In this document: piece by piece, positions 17,603 to 25,349 of the stretch | How positions within the stretch are numbered: position 1 is the stretch's first letter | Layout of the letters: each line of letters begins with the position of its first letter | Source: Poriferisodalis sp965215815 | GTDB taxonomy: Bacteria; Actinomycetota; Acidimicrobiia; Acidimicrobiales; Poriferisodalaceae | NCBI RefSeq assembly: GCF_965215815.1 | Contig: NZ_CBDCEO010000012.1 | Span: forward strand, 1,178,001-1,242,000 | Length of the DNA: 64,000 bases | Direction: 5' to 3' | Notes under the pieces: generated by a model | Seen by the model: the letters and a program-made list of their open reading frames with translations, nothing else | Databases searched by the model: none | What the model was told of the DNA's origin: nothing | Position numbers and translations under genes: made by a program

Positions 17603-17911
17603 TCAGGAAATGGTCTGGGAAACCTCGTCGCGCTCGGCGTAGAAGCTCATCATCCCGGCGATCCCGGACATCTCAGGGATGGGATCGGGATACGACCACA
17701 CGACATCGCTGTAACTCTGACCGTTGACTGCTACTGACCAGTAGCTGGCATCGCCCTTCCACGGTCAATGGGTCGATGTGCCGGACCGGCTGAACAGGCC
17801 CATCTGCACGTCCGAAGCGGGCAGGTAGTGGCGCGGCGGCAACCGCCCCTCCGTGAGCACCACAGCCGAGGTGGATTCCGCCACAACCACGCCATCCACC
17901 CGGACGGTCAA
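17603..17911 (-). CDS. DUF427 (NTP_transf_9) protein with in-frame UGA at the conserved Cys; candidate selenoprotein or pseudogene
   Basis: Ignoring one UGA (17765-17767), the minus-strand frame encodes a DUF427 domain: 'VRVDGVVVAES', 'PPRHYLPASDVQMGL', then 'TSTH-UGA-PWKGDASYWSV', 'DVVWSYPDPIPE' and 'IAGMMSFYAERDEV'. The family motif is recalled as T-x-C-P-x-K-G-x-A-x-Y-W, so the UGA occupies the conserved Cys codon; 54 sense codons in frame follow it. A SECIS-like hairpin spans the UGA. The start is uncertain. TTG 17911 overlaps the stop of a small upstream frame (TTGA). The ATG at 17927 has a perfect GGAGG Shine-Dalgarno but would need a one-base frame change. That last point, plus the UGA, keeps a pseudogene possible. 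Confidence 0.55.
17718..17767 (-). promoter_or_regulatory. SECIS-like RNA hairpin spanning the in-frame UGA of the DUF427 gene
   Basis: In the mRNA, UGACCGU, which starts at the UGA itself, is complementary to ACGGUCA 43 nt further on (7 bp). Inside, GCUACU pairs with AGUAGC around a GGUC loop. The loop begins 25 nt after the UGA, within the 16-37 nt range used to define bacterial SECIS elements. A GGUC core also occurs in the loop of the E. coli fdhF element. The internal loop is asymmetric (15 and 5 nt). This is a hand-folded structure, not an energy calculation. Confidence 0.45.
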
Positions 17912-18145
17912 CCGACCCGGCTCTCATCTGCTTTCCTCCTCGAGGATTCGACACCGCCCCGGCTACGCATCCATCTCGGGCCGGTTTCGAGGATCCCCAC
18001 GCTCAGAGCGTTAGCGGATAGGCGGCGTGCCCGACAGCCCGCCGTGCTGCTCATCGTTGCTTCTCCTTCACGCCGTTCGCGCTTCCATCTTGGCAGACCG
18101 ACTCTTGGTGGTGGACGGGTTGAGAAGATCAGACTGCAGTTGCGG

Positions 18146-18760
18146 TCAGCGGATGATCTTGAGGCCGAGCAGGTCGCATAGATAGGGATGCTGGCTGCGC
18201 AGACGGCCTTCGACGTTCGCAATCTTGACGTCATTGCTCAGCGCCTGCAGCAGCAAGAGCTCGAACGCCGGAAGCTCCAGACTGCCTCCTACCCGCTTGA
18301 GAAACCCGATCACTGCGCTCGCACCGGTGCGTTCACGGAAGCGTCGCAATGCCGCGTCGTCGGTGCCCATGATCTCGCACGAGCTGAAGTAGATGATGCG
18401 GTCACCGGCTCGACCGTCAATGACCTCGGCCAGTTCGTCCAGGGTCACCTTGGTCGAACCGCTCAGCCACAGCTCGCCGGGCTTGCCGTGGAACCCGAAA
18501 TGGCCCACCTGGTAGTCCCGGTAGCGCTGCTGGGTCCACTTGCGCACGTAGTAGTAGAGCTCGCCTGCTCTTCCGATGTCCCTGCGGATGAACTTCAGCC
18601 CGCTGAGCTCACGCACGGTATACAGCAGCGAAGCCACGCCGAATTGCTGGCGGAGATCGGCGTCAGAGTCGTCGCCCTCGAATGCGAACACGCCGGTGGC
18701 CAATCGCCGCGTCGCCCCCACAGTGGGAGTGACCGCCGTTGCTGCAGCATCCTTCGCCAT
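18146..18760 (-). CDS. DUF6642-like protein with His/Cys dyad
   Basis: 204 residues. After a low-complexity N-terminus the conserved core starts at 'GVFAFEGD'. It continues through 'IRRDIGRAGELYYYVRKWTQQRYRDYQVGHFGFHGKPG' (His91) and 'VTLDELAEVIDG', then 'RIIYFSSCEIM' (Cys128). The order strand-HG followed by strand-x-x-C resembles the catalytic dyad of caspase/CHAT-type peptidases. This is a pattern-level inference; the family is not characterised to my knowledge. It lies upstream of the DUF427 gene on the same strand, about 230 nt away, and downstream of tRNA-Pro. A perfect palindrome GACCTAGGTC is just upstream of the ATG. Confidence 0.7.
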   Translation of the reverse strand: MAKDAAATAVTPTVGATRRLATGVFAFEGDDSDADLRQQFGVASLLYTVRELSGLKFIRRDIGRAGELYYYVRKWTQQRYRDYQVGHFGFHGKPGELWLSGSTKVTLDELAEVIDGRAGDRIIYFSSCEIMGTDDAALRRFRERTGASAVIGFLKRVGGSLELPAFELLLLQALSNDVKIANVEGRLRSQHPYLCDLLGLKIIR

Positions 18761-18784
18761 GAACGACCTAGGTCAGTCTGAGTG

Positions 18785-18862
18785 TGGTCGGGCTGAGAGG
18801 ATTTGAACCTCCGACCCCTGGTCCCCCAGACCAGTGCGCTAACCAGACTGCGCCACAGCCCG
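18785..18862 (-). tRNA. tRNA-Pro (GGG)
   Basis: The cloverleaf can be traced. The acceptor stem is CGGGCTG (18856-18862) with CAGCCCG, followed by discriminator A and an encoded CCA (18785-18787). The anticodon stem CTGGT/ACCAG encloses loop CTGGGGG, giving anticodon GGG. The T-loop reads GGTTCAAATCC. It reads proline CCC/CCU codons. Confidence 0.95.
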
Positions 18863-18937
18863 TGTAGGCGAGCACGATACCGCCTCATTCGCGCTGCGAG
18901 CCGCCGATGGATTCTCCGATCCGACCGGCCCGAACGC

Positions 18938-19171
18938 TCAGCCGATCGCGCCGCCGATCCACCCGATGAGCCACACGACGCCCTCGATGGCCCGCCAGCC
19001 CAGATACACCGTTGCCATAACGACGACGAGCCAGAAATGCCACGGGGCGCCGCTGCGCCGCTGCGCTCGACGGTCGTCGCGGCCGTGAGGCCGTCGTTCC
19101 GGGTGGGCCACATCGGCCGCCTGCGGGCGACGGTTCAGCCGTTGCGCGCTGGATGGCGCACGGTGCTTCAT
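18938..19171 (-). CDS. Small single-pass membrane protein coupled to der
   Basis: 77 residues. A long Arg/His/Gln-rich, probably cytoplasmic N-terminus is followed by one hydrophobic helix, 'FWLVVVMATVYLGWRAIEGV', and the short 'VWLIGWIGGAIG' end. Its ATG overlaps the der stop by four bases (ATGA), which argues for translation despite its size. I do not recognise a family. Confidence 0.65.
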   Translation of the reverse strand: MKHRAPSSAQRLNRRPQAADVAHPERRPHGRDDRRAQRRSGAPWHFWLVVVMATVYLGWRAIEGVVWLIGWIGGAIG

Positions 19172-20559
19172 CGTCGTCGCACTCGCAGCCTCAGAGGTGT
19201 CTTGGCCAGGCCCAGCGCCTCCCTCAAGCGACGCTCGAGATAACGCAGGTAGGTTGCCGGCAGTTCACGGTTGGCGAAGAGTGTGAACGTCGGTGGCTGC
19301 GTGGCGACCTGTGTGGCATACAGCACCCGTGCCCCGCCGGGGGCTGGCTGGGCGGATTGCGCCAGCTGGATGATCTCGTTCACCCTGGCCGTCGGCGCTC
19401 TCGATTCATACGCCTCCATGGCAGCCTCGATTGCGGGCACCAGCCGGTGCACGCCCCGACCCGTGAGCGCGCTGATGCGCAGCACCGGCGCTTCGCCCAC
19501 GAAGTGCAGGCGACGCGCCAATTCCCCGAGCACGCCTTCACGGTGCTCGGCGTCCAGCGTCTCCCACTTGTTGATCAGCACAACTATCGGGCAACCGGCG
19601 CCGTCGATGCGCTCAGCAAGCCGCTGGTCCTGCGCCGTCACGCCTTCAGTGGCATCAATGACCAGCAATGTCACGTCGCAGGCGTCGATGGCACGCAGCG
19701 CCCGCAGGTTGGCGTAGTACTCGGTGTCCGCGTCGACCCGGGCCTTGCGCCGCATGCCCGCGGTGTCCACGAACCGCACGGGCCCGGCCTCGGTTTCCAC
19801 GAGGGTGTCGATGGTGTCGCGGGTCGTGCCGGGCCGGTCGTGCACCACAGACCGTTCGTCGCCGATGAGCCGGTTGAACAAGGTCGACTTGCCCACATTG
19901 GGGCGGCCCACGATCACTACCGCCGGCACCTTGTCTTGGGCGTCTTGGTCATCTTGGCCGGACTCATCTTGGGCGGTCGGGTCTTCGTCTTGCGATGCCT
20001 CATTGCCGCGGTTGAGCAACTGACCGTCGTCGTGGTCAAGGCTTGCATCGGCTTCATCCACGTCGAGCAGTTCCAGCAGCTGATCGAGCAGGTCGCCGAC
20101 GTTGCGGCCGTGCAACGCGGACGTCGCCCACGCCTCGCCGAGGCCCAAGCGGTTGAACTCCCATCGCCCGTCGTCACGGGTGCCGCTGTCGGCCTTGTTG
20201 GCAACGACCAGGGTCGGCCGACCGCTGCGGCGCAGCATGGCTGCGATGCGGGCATCAGCCTCGGTGATGCCGACGGTCACGTCGACCAGCAGCAGCAGCA
20301 CGTCGGCGTCGGCCATCGCTCGCTCGCTCTGCGCCGACACCTTGTCGTCGAGTGTGTTGCCGGCAGCGGACCAACCGCCGGTGTCCACCACCAGGAACTT
20401 GTGCCCGCGCCATGCGGCGGGGGCCATCTTGCGATCGCGAGTCACACCCGGCTCGGGCGCCACCACGGCCTCGCGTCGCCCGACCAGCCGGTTGAACAGG
20501 GTGGACTTGCCCACGTTGGGCCGCCCCACGATCCCCACCACGGGCAGACCCTCGTTCAT
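19168..20559 (-). CDS. der: Ribosome assembly GTPase Der (EngA)
   Basis: 463 residues with tandem GTPase domains, the hallmark of Der, needed for 50S subunit maturation. Two G1 motifs, both 'GRPNVGKSTLFN', are separated by an acidic Asp/Gln-rich linker. G3 motifs are 'DTGGW' and 'DTAGM'; G4 motifs are 'NKAD' and 'NKWE'. A KH-like C-terminal domain ends in 'LRVRRR'. The frame is open upstream, but the ATG at 20559 gives the conserved 'MNEGLPVVGIVGRPNVGKS' start and overlaps the upstream stop (ATGA). It is the middle gene of a coupled run: DUF512 protein, der, small membrane protein. Confidence 0.97.
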   Translation of the reverse strand: MNEGLPVVGIVGRPNVGKSTLFNRLVGRREAVVAPEPGVTRDRKMAPAAWRGHKFLVVDTGGWSAAGNTLDDKVSAQSERAMADADVLLLLVDVTVGITEADARIAAMLRRSGRPTLVVANKADSGTRDDGRWEFNRLGLGEAWATSALHGRNVGDLLDQLLELLDVDEADASLDHDDGQLLNRGNEASQDEDPTAQDESGQDDQDAQDKVPAVVIVGRPNVGKSTLFNRLIGDERSVVHDRPGTTRDTIDTLVETEAGPVRFVDTAGMRRKARVDADTEYYANLRALRAIDACDVTLLVIDATEGVTAQDQRLAERIDGAGCPIVVLINKWETLDAEHREGVLGELARRLHFVGEAPVLRISALTGRGVHRLVPAIEAAMEAYESRAPTARVNEIIQLAQSAQPAPGGARVLYATQVATQPPTFTLFANRELPATYLRYLERRLREALGLAKTPLRLRVRRR

Positions 20560-22130
20560 CGGGCTGCTCCCGCTGGGTGAGGCACAGCCTCGTTGCCCGA
20601 CGCCCGTGCAAGCTCGGATCGCACCGCAGCATCGAGCAGCTGCCGCAGAGCGGTGCCGTTCGTCGGGACGATCTCGACGGGCTGGGGCAGCTCTTCGGTC
20701 GTCCTGCCATCGATGAACTTGCCGCCCGACAGGCACACGTCTGCCAACAAATAACGATTCCCCTGCGGTTCGCCGGCCAGCGTTGTCGCGACGTCGGCAC
20801 CAGCGAGCAGTCCTGTCACGCCGATGTTGCCGCCGAAGAACTGGTTGGAGACCTCGATGATGCGCACGTCAGGCACGCCGGACCCATCGCGGGCAGCCGC
20901 GTCTGTGCGCCACGCAGCCACCAGCGGTTCGAGCACAGCAGCGCCGTAGGTGCCGGTGAGGATGCCGATCGCCCGGTCGACGTCGGGCCGGGCTCGCCGC
21001 GTCCGCCGTGACACCGGCACATCCACCCACACCGAGCCGAGGCTGAGCGGCAAACCGTCGGCGTCCACCTCGCCGCTGCGGTTGGCACCGTGCCCCGGCA
21101 CCCGGACCGCCCGGTAGCCCTCCGCCGGCGCTCCGTCGACCCATGAGAAGAAGCCGGCAGCTGGCGCGCGAAGCTGTGGCGCCCCGTTGCCGTCGTCGGG
21201 TGCATCCGGTGCTGAGGCCCTGAACTCCTGCTCGAAGGCTCGCGCCATGCCGATGCCGTCCTCGTGCATCGGGAATTCGCCATAGGTCGATGCGTCCGGG
21301 AAGGGCCGCTCAGCGAGCAGGTAGTACTCATCGGCGGCGAACACCAAGCGCCGCCCCAGCACGTCTCCGAAACGCCGCTGCCACTCTTCGCACAGATCGA
21401 TCACTGACGCTGCCTCGGCTGCGGTGTGCGGCCGCATCGCTGGCTCCCGCTGGTGGGAACTCACACCCAGCGGAACTACCGCCAATGTTGCGAGCGACGA
21501 GAACCGGTCCAGAACGCCCAGCAGCGTGTCCGCCAGCACTGCGCCGTCGTTCACACCCGGGCACACCACCACTTGGCCGTGCACTTCGATGCCGCCATCC
21601 AGCAAGGCGCCCAGCCATCGCAGGCTCGTCGCTCCGCGCGGGTTTCGCAGCATCCGAGACCGCACGTCGGGGTCGGTGGCGTGGATGGATACGTACAGCG
21701 GTGACAGGCGCTCGTCGATCACCCGCTCGAGATCCAGCTCGGTGAAGCGAGTCAGCGTTGTGAAGTTCCCGTAGAGAAACGACAGCCGATAGTCGTCGTC
21801 CTTGAGATAGAGGCTTCGGCGCAGCCCCGGCGGCAACTGGTAGATGAAGCAGAACTCGCAATGGTTGTCGCACGTCTGGACCCGGTCGAAGATCGCGGCG
21901 TTCACCTCGGCGCCCAACCGAACCCCGGCGTCCTTGCTGACATTGAGTTGGACCGCGCTGCCGGCTCGCACGACTTCGAGGCAGGGATCGGCTTCGTCAA
22001 GCAGCAGCTGCCAGGCGATCACGTCGGTCGGCACGACGCCGTCGATCGAAACCACCTCGTCGCCCACAGCCAATCCGGCAACCTCGGCCGCCGAGCCGGG
22101 CTCCACCGCCACAACAACCGGCCGGGACAT
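20556..22130 (-). CDS. PDZ / radical SAM / DUF512 protein
   Basis: 524 residues. An N-terminal PDZ-like segment ('VEPGSAAEVAGLAVGDEVVSIDG', about residues 9-31) precedes a radical-SAM region with the CX3CX2C cluster site 'CDNHCEFCF' (about 87-95). The C-terminal DUF512 domain follows, with 'VSNQFFGGNIGVTGLLAGAD' near the end. Members often neighbour der, as here, suggesting a link with ribosome biogenesis, but the reaction is unknown. The ATG at 22130 has TATCCT six bases upstream, so the mRNA is probably leaderless. It is divergent from ispH with a very short shared promoter region. Confidence 0.9.
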   Translation of the reverse strand: MSRPVVVAVEPGSAAEVAGLAVGDEVVSIDGVVPTDVIAWQLLLDEADPCLEVVRAGSAVQLNVSKDAGVRLGAEVNAAIFDRVQTCDNHCEFCFIYQLPPGLRRSLYLKDDDYRLSFLYGNFTTLTRFTELDLERVIDERLSPLYVSIHATDPDVRSRMLRNPRGATSLRWLGALLDGGIEVHGQVVVCPGVNDGAVLADTLLGVLDRFSSLATLAVVPLGVSSHQREPAMRPHTAAEAASVIDLCEEWQRRFGDVLGRRLVFAADEYYLLAERPFPDASTYGEFPMHEDGIGMARAFEQEFRASAPDAPDDGNGAPQLRAPAAGFFSWVDGAPAEGYRAVRVPGHGANRSGEVDADGLPLSLGSVWVDVPVSRRTRRARPDVDRAIGILTGTYGAAVLEPLVAAWRTDAAARDGSGVPDVRIIEVSNQFFGGNIGVTGLLAGADVATTLAGEPQGNRYLLADVCLSGGKFIDGRTTEELPQPVEIVPTNGTALRQLLDAAVRSELARASGNEAVPHPAGAAR

Positions 22131-22136
22131 GGGTTC

Positions 22137-22142
22137 AGGATA
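22137..22142 (-). promoter_or_regulatory. -10 box (TATCCT) of the DUF512 radical-SAM gene
   Basis: TATCCT, six bases, then ATG at 22130. It heads the transcript that should include der and the small membrane protein. Confidence 0.55.
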
Positions 22143-22209
22143 GGAAGCTGTCGCCGCTCACCCTGCTGGTTCGGCCCAATTGCCACACTGTGTTGCTGCA
22201 CTGGGTCGG

Positions 22210-22215
22210 TAGCGT
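22210..22215 (+). promoter_or_regulatory. -10 box (TAGCGT) of ispH
   Basis: TAGCGT, seven bases, then GTG at 22223. This selects the GTG over the open frame beginning at 22190. Confidence 0.5.
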
Positions 22216-22222
22216 CGTCGTC

Positions 22223-23275
22223 GTGGCAGTCGACCGGGTGCTTCTGGCCGCGCCTCGCGGCTTCTGCGCCGGCGTGGAGATGGCCATCAAGGCGCTCGCC
22301 TGGATGGTCCGAACGTTCGCACCGCCCGTGTACTGCTACCACGAGATAGTGCACAACCGCTTAGTGGTCGATCGCTTCGAACGGCTTGGGGTGGTGTTCG
22401 TCGATGACGTGGCCGAAGTGCCCGCTGGCCGGCCGCTGATGCTGTCGGCTCACGGCTCGGCGCCCGAGGTCGTCGACGAGGCTCGCCAGCGGGGCGGCTA
22501 CGTGGTCGATGCCATCTGCCCGCTGGTCACCAAGGTGCACCACGAGGTGCGCGTGCGTGCTGGGAAGGGCTACCGAGTCGTGTACGTGGGCCACGAGGGT
22601 CACGACGAGGCAGTGGGGACCATGGCGGTGGCGCCCGCCTCGATCTCACTGGTGTCCGAGCCGGCCGACGTGGACGCTCTTGACGACTTCGATGGACCCG
22701 TGGCCGTGCTGGCCCAGACGACGCTCAGCCACCGTGACTGGTCAGAGGTTGCCGAGGCCGCCAAGGCTCGCTTCGGTGACGTGTGGATGCCGGGCCGCTC
22801 GGACCTGTGTTTTGCGACCACCAACCGCCAGGGCGCGCTGGCGAAGATTGCCGGAACCTGCGACGCCGTTGTGGTCATCGGCTCGGCGAATTCCTCGAAC
22901 ACCATGGCCCTCGCCAAGGTGGCCGCGGAGTCGGGCTGCGATCGGGTACTTCGGGTGAACGCTGCCGCCGAGCTACCCGACGACCTGTTCGGCTCGGTGG
23001 GAGTCACTGCGGGGGCCTCCGCGCCGGAGGAGCTCGTTGAAGCCGTCATCGCGAGACTTGCCCCTGCCGAAGGCACCACCGAGGTGACCATCACCGACGA
23101 AGACGAGTACTTCCCGCCGCCACGAGAGCTGCGAGACCTGCTGGGTGCCATGGAGATCGCCGTGCATGCCAGCCTCGCTGTGGCACCAGCCGCACGCGTC
23201 AGTGCCGCCGACCGAACGACAGCTGCGAGTGATGTGCTCGCCTCGCTCGCTGCGACATCGATCGACACGAAATGA
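22223..23275 (+). CDS. ispH: 4-hydroxy-3-methylbut-2-enyl diphosphate reductase
   Basis: 350 residues. This is the [4Fe-4S] reductase that makes IPP and DMAPP in the last step of the MEP isoprenoid pathway. The three cluster Cys are visible in 'APRGFCAGVEMAI', 'VDAICPLVTKVHHEV' and 'AESGCDRVLRV'. Family motifs 'YCYHEIVHN', 'SAHGSAP', 'GHEGHDEAVGTM' and 'CFATTNRQ' are present. The start at GTG 22223 gives the usual short N-terminus before 'DRVLLAAPRGFCAG'. An internally deleted copy of its 3' half occurs at 25001-25267, evidence of local duplication. Confidence 0.96.
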   Translation: MAVDRVLLAAPRGFCAGVEMAIKALAWMVRTFAPPVYCYHEIVHNRLVVDRFERLGVVFVDDVAEVPAGRPLMLSAHGSAPEVVDEARQRGGYVVDAICPLVTKVHHEVRVRAGKGYRVVYVGHEGHDEAVGTMAVAPASISLVSEPADVDALDDFDGPVAVLAQTTLSHRDWSEVAEAAKARFGDVWMPGRSDLCFATTNRQGALAKIAGTCDAVVVIGSANSSNTMALAKVAAESGCDRVLRVNAAAELPDDLFGSVGVTAGASAPEELVEAVIARLAPAEGTTEVTITDEDEYFPPPRELRDLLGAMEIAVHASLAVAPAARVSAADRTTAASDVLASLAATSIDTK

Positions 23276-23300
23276 CGGCTCACGGAGACAGCGCCTCATG

Positions 23301-23306
23301 TATGCT
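23301..23306 (+). promoter_or_regulatory. -10 box (TATGCT) of the vapBC-like operon
   Basis: TATGCT, six bases, then ATG at 23313. The hexamer and spacing equal those of both DUF222/HNH genes; all three have TG directly in front (TGTATGCT). Confidence 0.55.
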
Positions 23307-23312
23307 TGTTGT

Positions 23313-23567
23313 ATGCCTGACGTTGCCTTCGACAAGCCACGACGCAAGGCCATGTTCCTGGGGCCAGAGGCACTGCGCGACCTCAGGTCGACTGCCGCTC
23401 GACGCCGCACTGAACGCGAGGCGGTGGAAGAAGGGCTTCGGCTCTTGGCAGCGAGGGACGCTCAATTCGACGCCATATACGAATTCGTCGAGTGGGCCAT
23501 CACCGAGTGGGGAGAACCGACCGAGGCGGAGACAGCCCGCGCTGAGGAGATCTGGTCGAATCGGTGA
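23313..23567 (+). CDS. Antitoxin of a VapBC-type pair
   Basis: 84 residues. A short N-terminal strand, 'FDKPRRKAMFLGPEALRDLRSTAARRRTEREAVEEGLRLLAARD', looks like a ribbon-helix-helix DNA-binding domain. An acidic C-terminus ('EWGEPTEAETARAEEIW') probably binds the toxin. Its stop overlaps the toxin start (GTGA). The leaderless-type promoter directly precedes it. It would repress its own operon and neutralise the PIN toxin. Upstream in-frame codons overlap ispH in another frame and were excluded. Confidence 0.78.
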   Translation: MPDVAFDKPRRKAMFLGPEALRDLRSTAARRRTEREAVEEGLRLLAARDAQFDAIYEFVEWAITEWGEPTEAETARAEEIWSNR

Positions 23568-23920
23568 TCCTCGATGCCGGCGCGTTCATCGCGCTCGACA
23601 ACCCTGCGAAAAGACGAGTCGTCCTGGCGCTGGTCCGCCAGATGCAAGCCGACGGAGTTGTTCCGGCGACGAATGATGCCGCTCTGGCCCAAGCATGGCG
23701 CGATCCTGCCAGGCAGGTGCCGTTGGCGATGCTGGTCAAGGCGATGGACGTGTACCCCTTCGGAGACCCTCGCGTCGTCGGTCAGCGTTGTGCCCAGACC
23801 GGCACGAGCGATGTCGTCGACGCCAGCCTTGCCGTGCTTGCCGACCAACTCGGCGTCAAGGTCCTCACCACTGACGCCGCCGATATGCGCAGGCTCGGCG
23901 TCGACGCAGCAGAGCTCTGA
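23564..23920 (+). CDS. VapC-like PIN-domain toxin
   Basis: 118 residues, the usual VapC size. PIN-domain acidic residues are Asp4 ('MILDAGAFIALD'), Asp83 and Asp86 ('GTSDVVDASLAV') and Asp104 ('LTTDAADM'). These would coordinate Mg2+ for RNA cleavage. 'LAQAWRDPARQ' sits where many VapC proteins carry the second acidic residue, here Gln, which is common in actinobacterial members. The GTG start overlaps the antitoxin stop by four bases. The pair looks intact. Confidence 0.85.
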   Translation: MILDAGAFIALDNPAKRRVVLALVRQMQADGVVPATNDAALAQAWRDPARQVPLAMLVKAMDVYPFGDPRVVGQRCAQTGTSDVVDASLAVLADQLGVKVLTTDAADMRRLGVDAAEL

Positions 23921-24008
23921 GCGACACCGAACTCCCGCTCAATCTGGGGAATGCGAGCCACACGGAAGACATCGGTCGGCTGAGATCTTGCTGCACAATC
24001 TGTACAGA

Positions 24009-24299
24009 ATGCTGCACGCTTTCCCTGTGTCATCGCGGCTCGAACCCGTCCCATCGACGGCAGCATTGACCGACGTTCGCAGCAGCCTCAGCGAGATCGT
24101 CGATGAAATCAACCGCACCGGCACACAGTGCGTCATCACCAAGCACGGACGTCCCGTAGCCGTGATCGTTACCCGTGACGAGTACGAGTCACTTGCCGAG
24201 ACTCTGCACATACCGGGCGACGACGACACGATGGCCGCGATTGCGCACGGCGAAGCCGAATTCGCAGCGGGTGAATTCGTTCGACTCGACGAGATCTAG
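24009..24299 (+). CDS. Phd/YefM-type antitoxin (partner toxin not adjacent)
   Basis: About 96 residues from ATG 24009; GTG 24027 is an alternative start. The core 'TDVRSSLSEIVDEINRTGTQCVITKHGRPVAVIVTRDEYESLAETL' is typical of Phd/YefM DNA-binding antitoxins. The tail 'AEFAAGEFVRLDEI' is the toxin-neutralising end. No toxin follows directly; the next gene is a membrane protein on the other strand. A relE-like toxin lies 2.1 kb downstream at 26421, directly preceded by a fragment nearly identical to this antitoxin's tail. This suggests the original pair was split or duplicated. Confidence 0.82.
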   Translation: MLHAFPVSSRLEPVPSTAALTDVRSSLSEIVDEINRTGTQCVITKHGRPVAVIVTRDEYESLAETLHIPGDDDTMAAIAHGEAEFAAGEFVRLDEI

Positions 24300-24335
24300 C
24301 GGCACAGTCCATCGGGGCAGCGCCCGTGCCTAGGC

Positions 24336-24935
24336 CTACCAACAGGGTCGCCATAAGTCAGGCCGGGGCAAACCGCACTTGTCCTTGTCCGCCGGAACCA
24401 CGGCCGTCCGGGCAACGAGGTCGTGAAATCCTTGGCCCTTGCGATGGAGCATGATCGACAACAGGAGCACTAGCGACGGAAGTAAGCAACAACCGGCGAG
24501 CCAGTCTGGTGGCAATCCACTACTGCCTCTAGACAAGAGTGCTTCAGCGATGCTGAATGCGATGCCCGCCGGAAGTGCAACGACGGCTCCGAGAATCACT
24601 GCTCGCAAAATGGACTGCCACCAAGCCGGCTGTGAGATCGGGTGAATTTGCAGTCCCTTCGCATTGACGATGCGAACTCCTCGACAGAACATCCCGTCGG
24701 CGAATCTGATCCGGGTCAGCGCAATCTGCCAGAAGGCCGAGACGGTGAGCGTAACAAGCCCGACGCTCCACCAGTCGCGCACGCGGCAGTCGAGCAACAG
24801 CAGCAAAGCCGGCACAGCAATCCCCGGAATCATGAGGTGGTTCACGGCGATCCGGAGTCGATTCGATGGCAGGACAGGTGCCTCGGGCGCGTTCAGCAGG
24901 CTGCGAAGCGAACGAATCGCAATAAACCAGAACAT
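24336..24935 (-). CDS. RDD-family-like membrane protein
   Basis: 199 residues with about four hydrophobic segments ('LMIPGIAVPALLLLLDC', 'WWSVGLVTLTVSAFW', 'AVILGAVVALPAGIAF', 'WLAGCCLLPSLVLLLSIML'). It ends in 'QGFHDLVARTAVVP', which matches the end of RDD proteins, and 'GVRIVNAKGLQ' is the usual mid-domain signature. Function is unknown. The frame continues upstream of the ATG ('IAESIRDSIRYLAVGSAVAS') to the ispH fragment, so the N-terminus may be longer or may have been cut by the rearrangement. Confidence 0.65.
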   Translation of the reverse strand: MFWFIAIRSLRSLLNAPEAPVLPSNRLRIAVNHLMIPGIAVPALLLLLDCRVRDWWSVGLVTLTVSAFWQIALTRIRFADGMFCRGVRIVNAKGLQIHPISQPAWWQSILRAVILGAVVALPAGIAFSIAEALLSRGSSGLPPDWLAGCCLLPSLVLLLSIMLHRKGQGFHDLVARTAVVPADKDKCGLPRPDLWRPCW

Positions 24936-25000
24936 CGAGGCGACGGCGGAACCGACTGCTAAGTACCGTATGGAGTCGCGAATGCTCTCAGCAATTCCGC

Positions 25001-25267
25001 TTCGATGGACCCGTGGCCGTGCTGGCCCAGACGACGCTCAGCCACCGTGACCGGTCAGATGTGGCCGATGCGGCACAGGCGCGATTCGGTGATGTTTGGA
25101 TGCCGGGCCGCTCGGACCTCTGCTTCGCCACCACCAACCTGCTGGGCGCGATGGAGACCGCAGTGCACGCAAGCCTCGCTGTCGCGCCAGAAGCTCGCAT
25201 CGCCGCAGCCGACCGCACCACCGCAGCCAGCAACGTGCTGGCCACGCTGGCCGCAACGGTCGCTTGA
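25001..25267 (+). pseudogene. ispH: Internally deleted, 5'-truncated copy of ispH
   Basis: 88 codons matching ispH from 'FDGPVAVLAQTTLSHRD' to 'GRSDLCFATTN'. The copy then jumps about 100 codons to 'LLGAME.AVHASLAVAP' and the C-terminus ('ADRTTAASNVLATLAATVA'). It has no start codon or N-terminal cluster Cys and cannot be functional. Differences scattered along its length show the copy is not recent. Confidence 0.9.
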
Positions 25268-25349
25268 CAACTCACGACGAGTCGTCGCAAAGACTGCCGT
25301 TGACGCGATAAAGATGCCCGAGATTGGACTGCTGGTCGGATTAAGGGGG

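Noticed and set aside
17908..18054. 48-codon frame with good Shine-Dalgarno just upstream of the DUF427 gene
   Set aside because: Arg/Ser-rich composition with no recognisable motif; its stop overlaps the DUF427 TTG, so it could be a leader peptide, but the evidence is too thin for a gene call.
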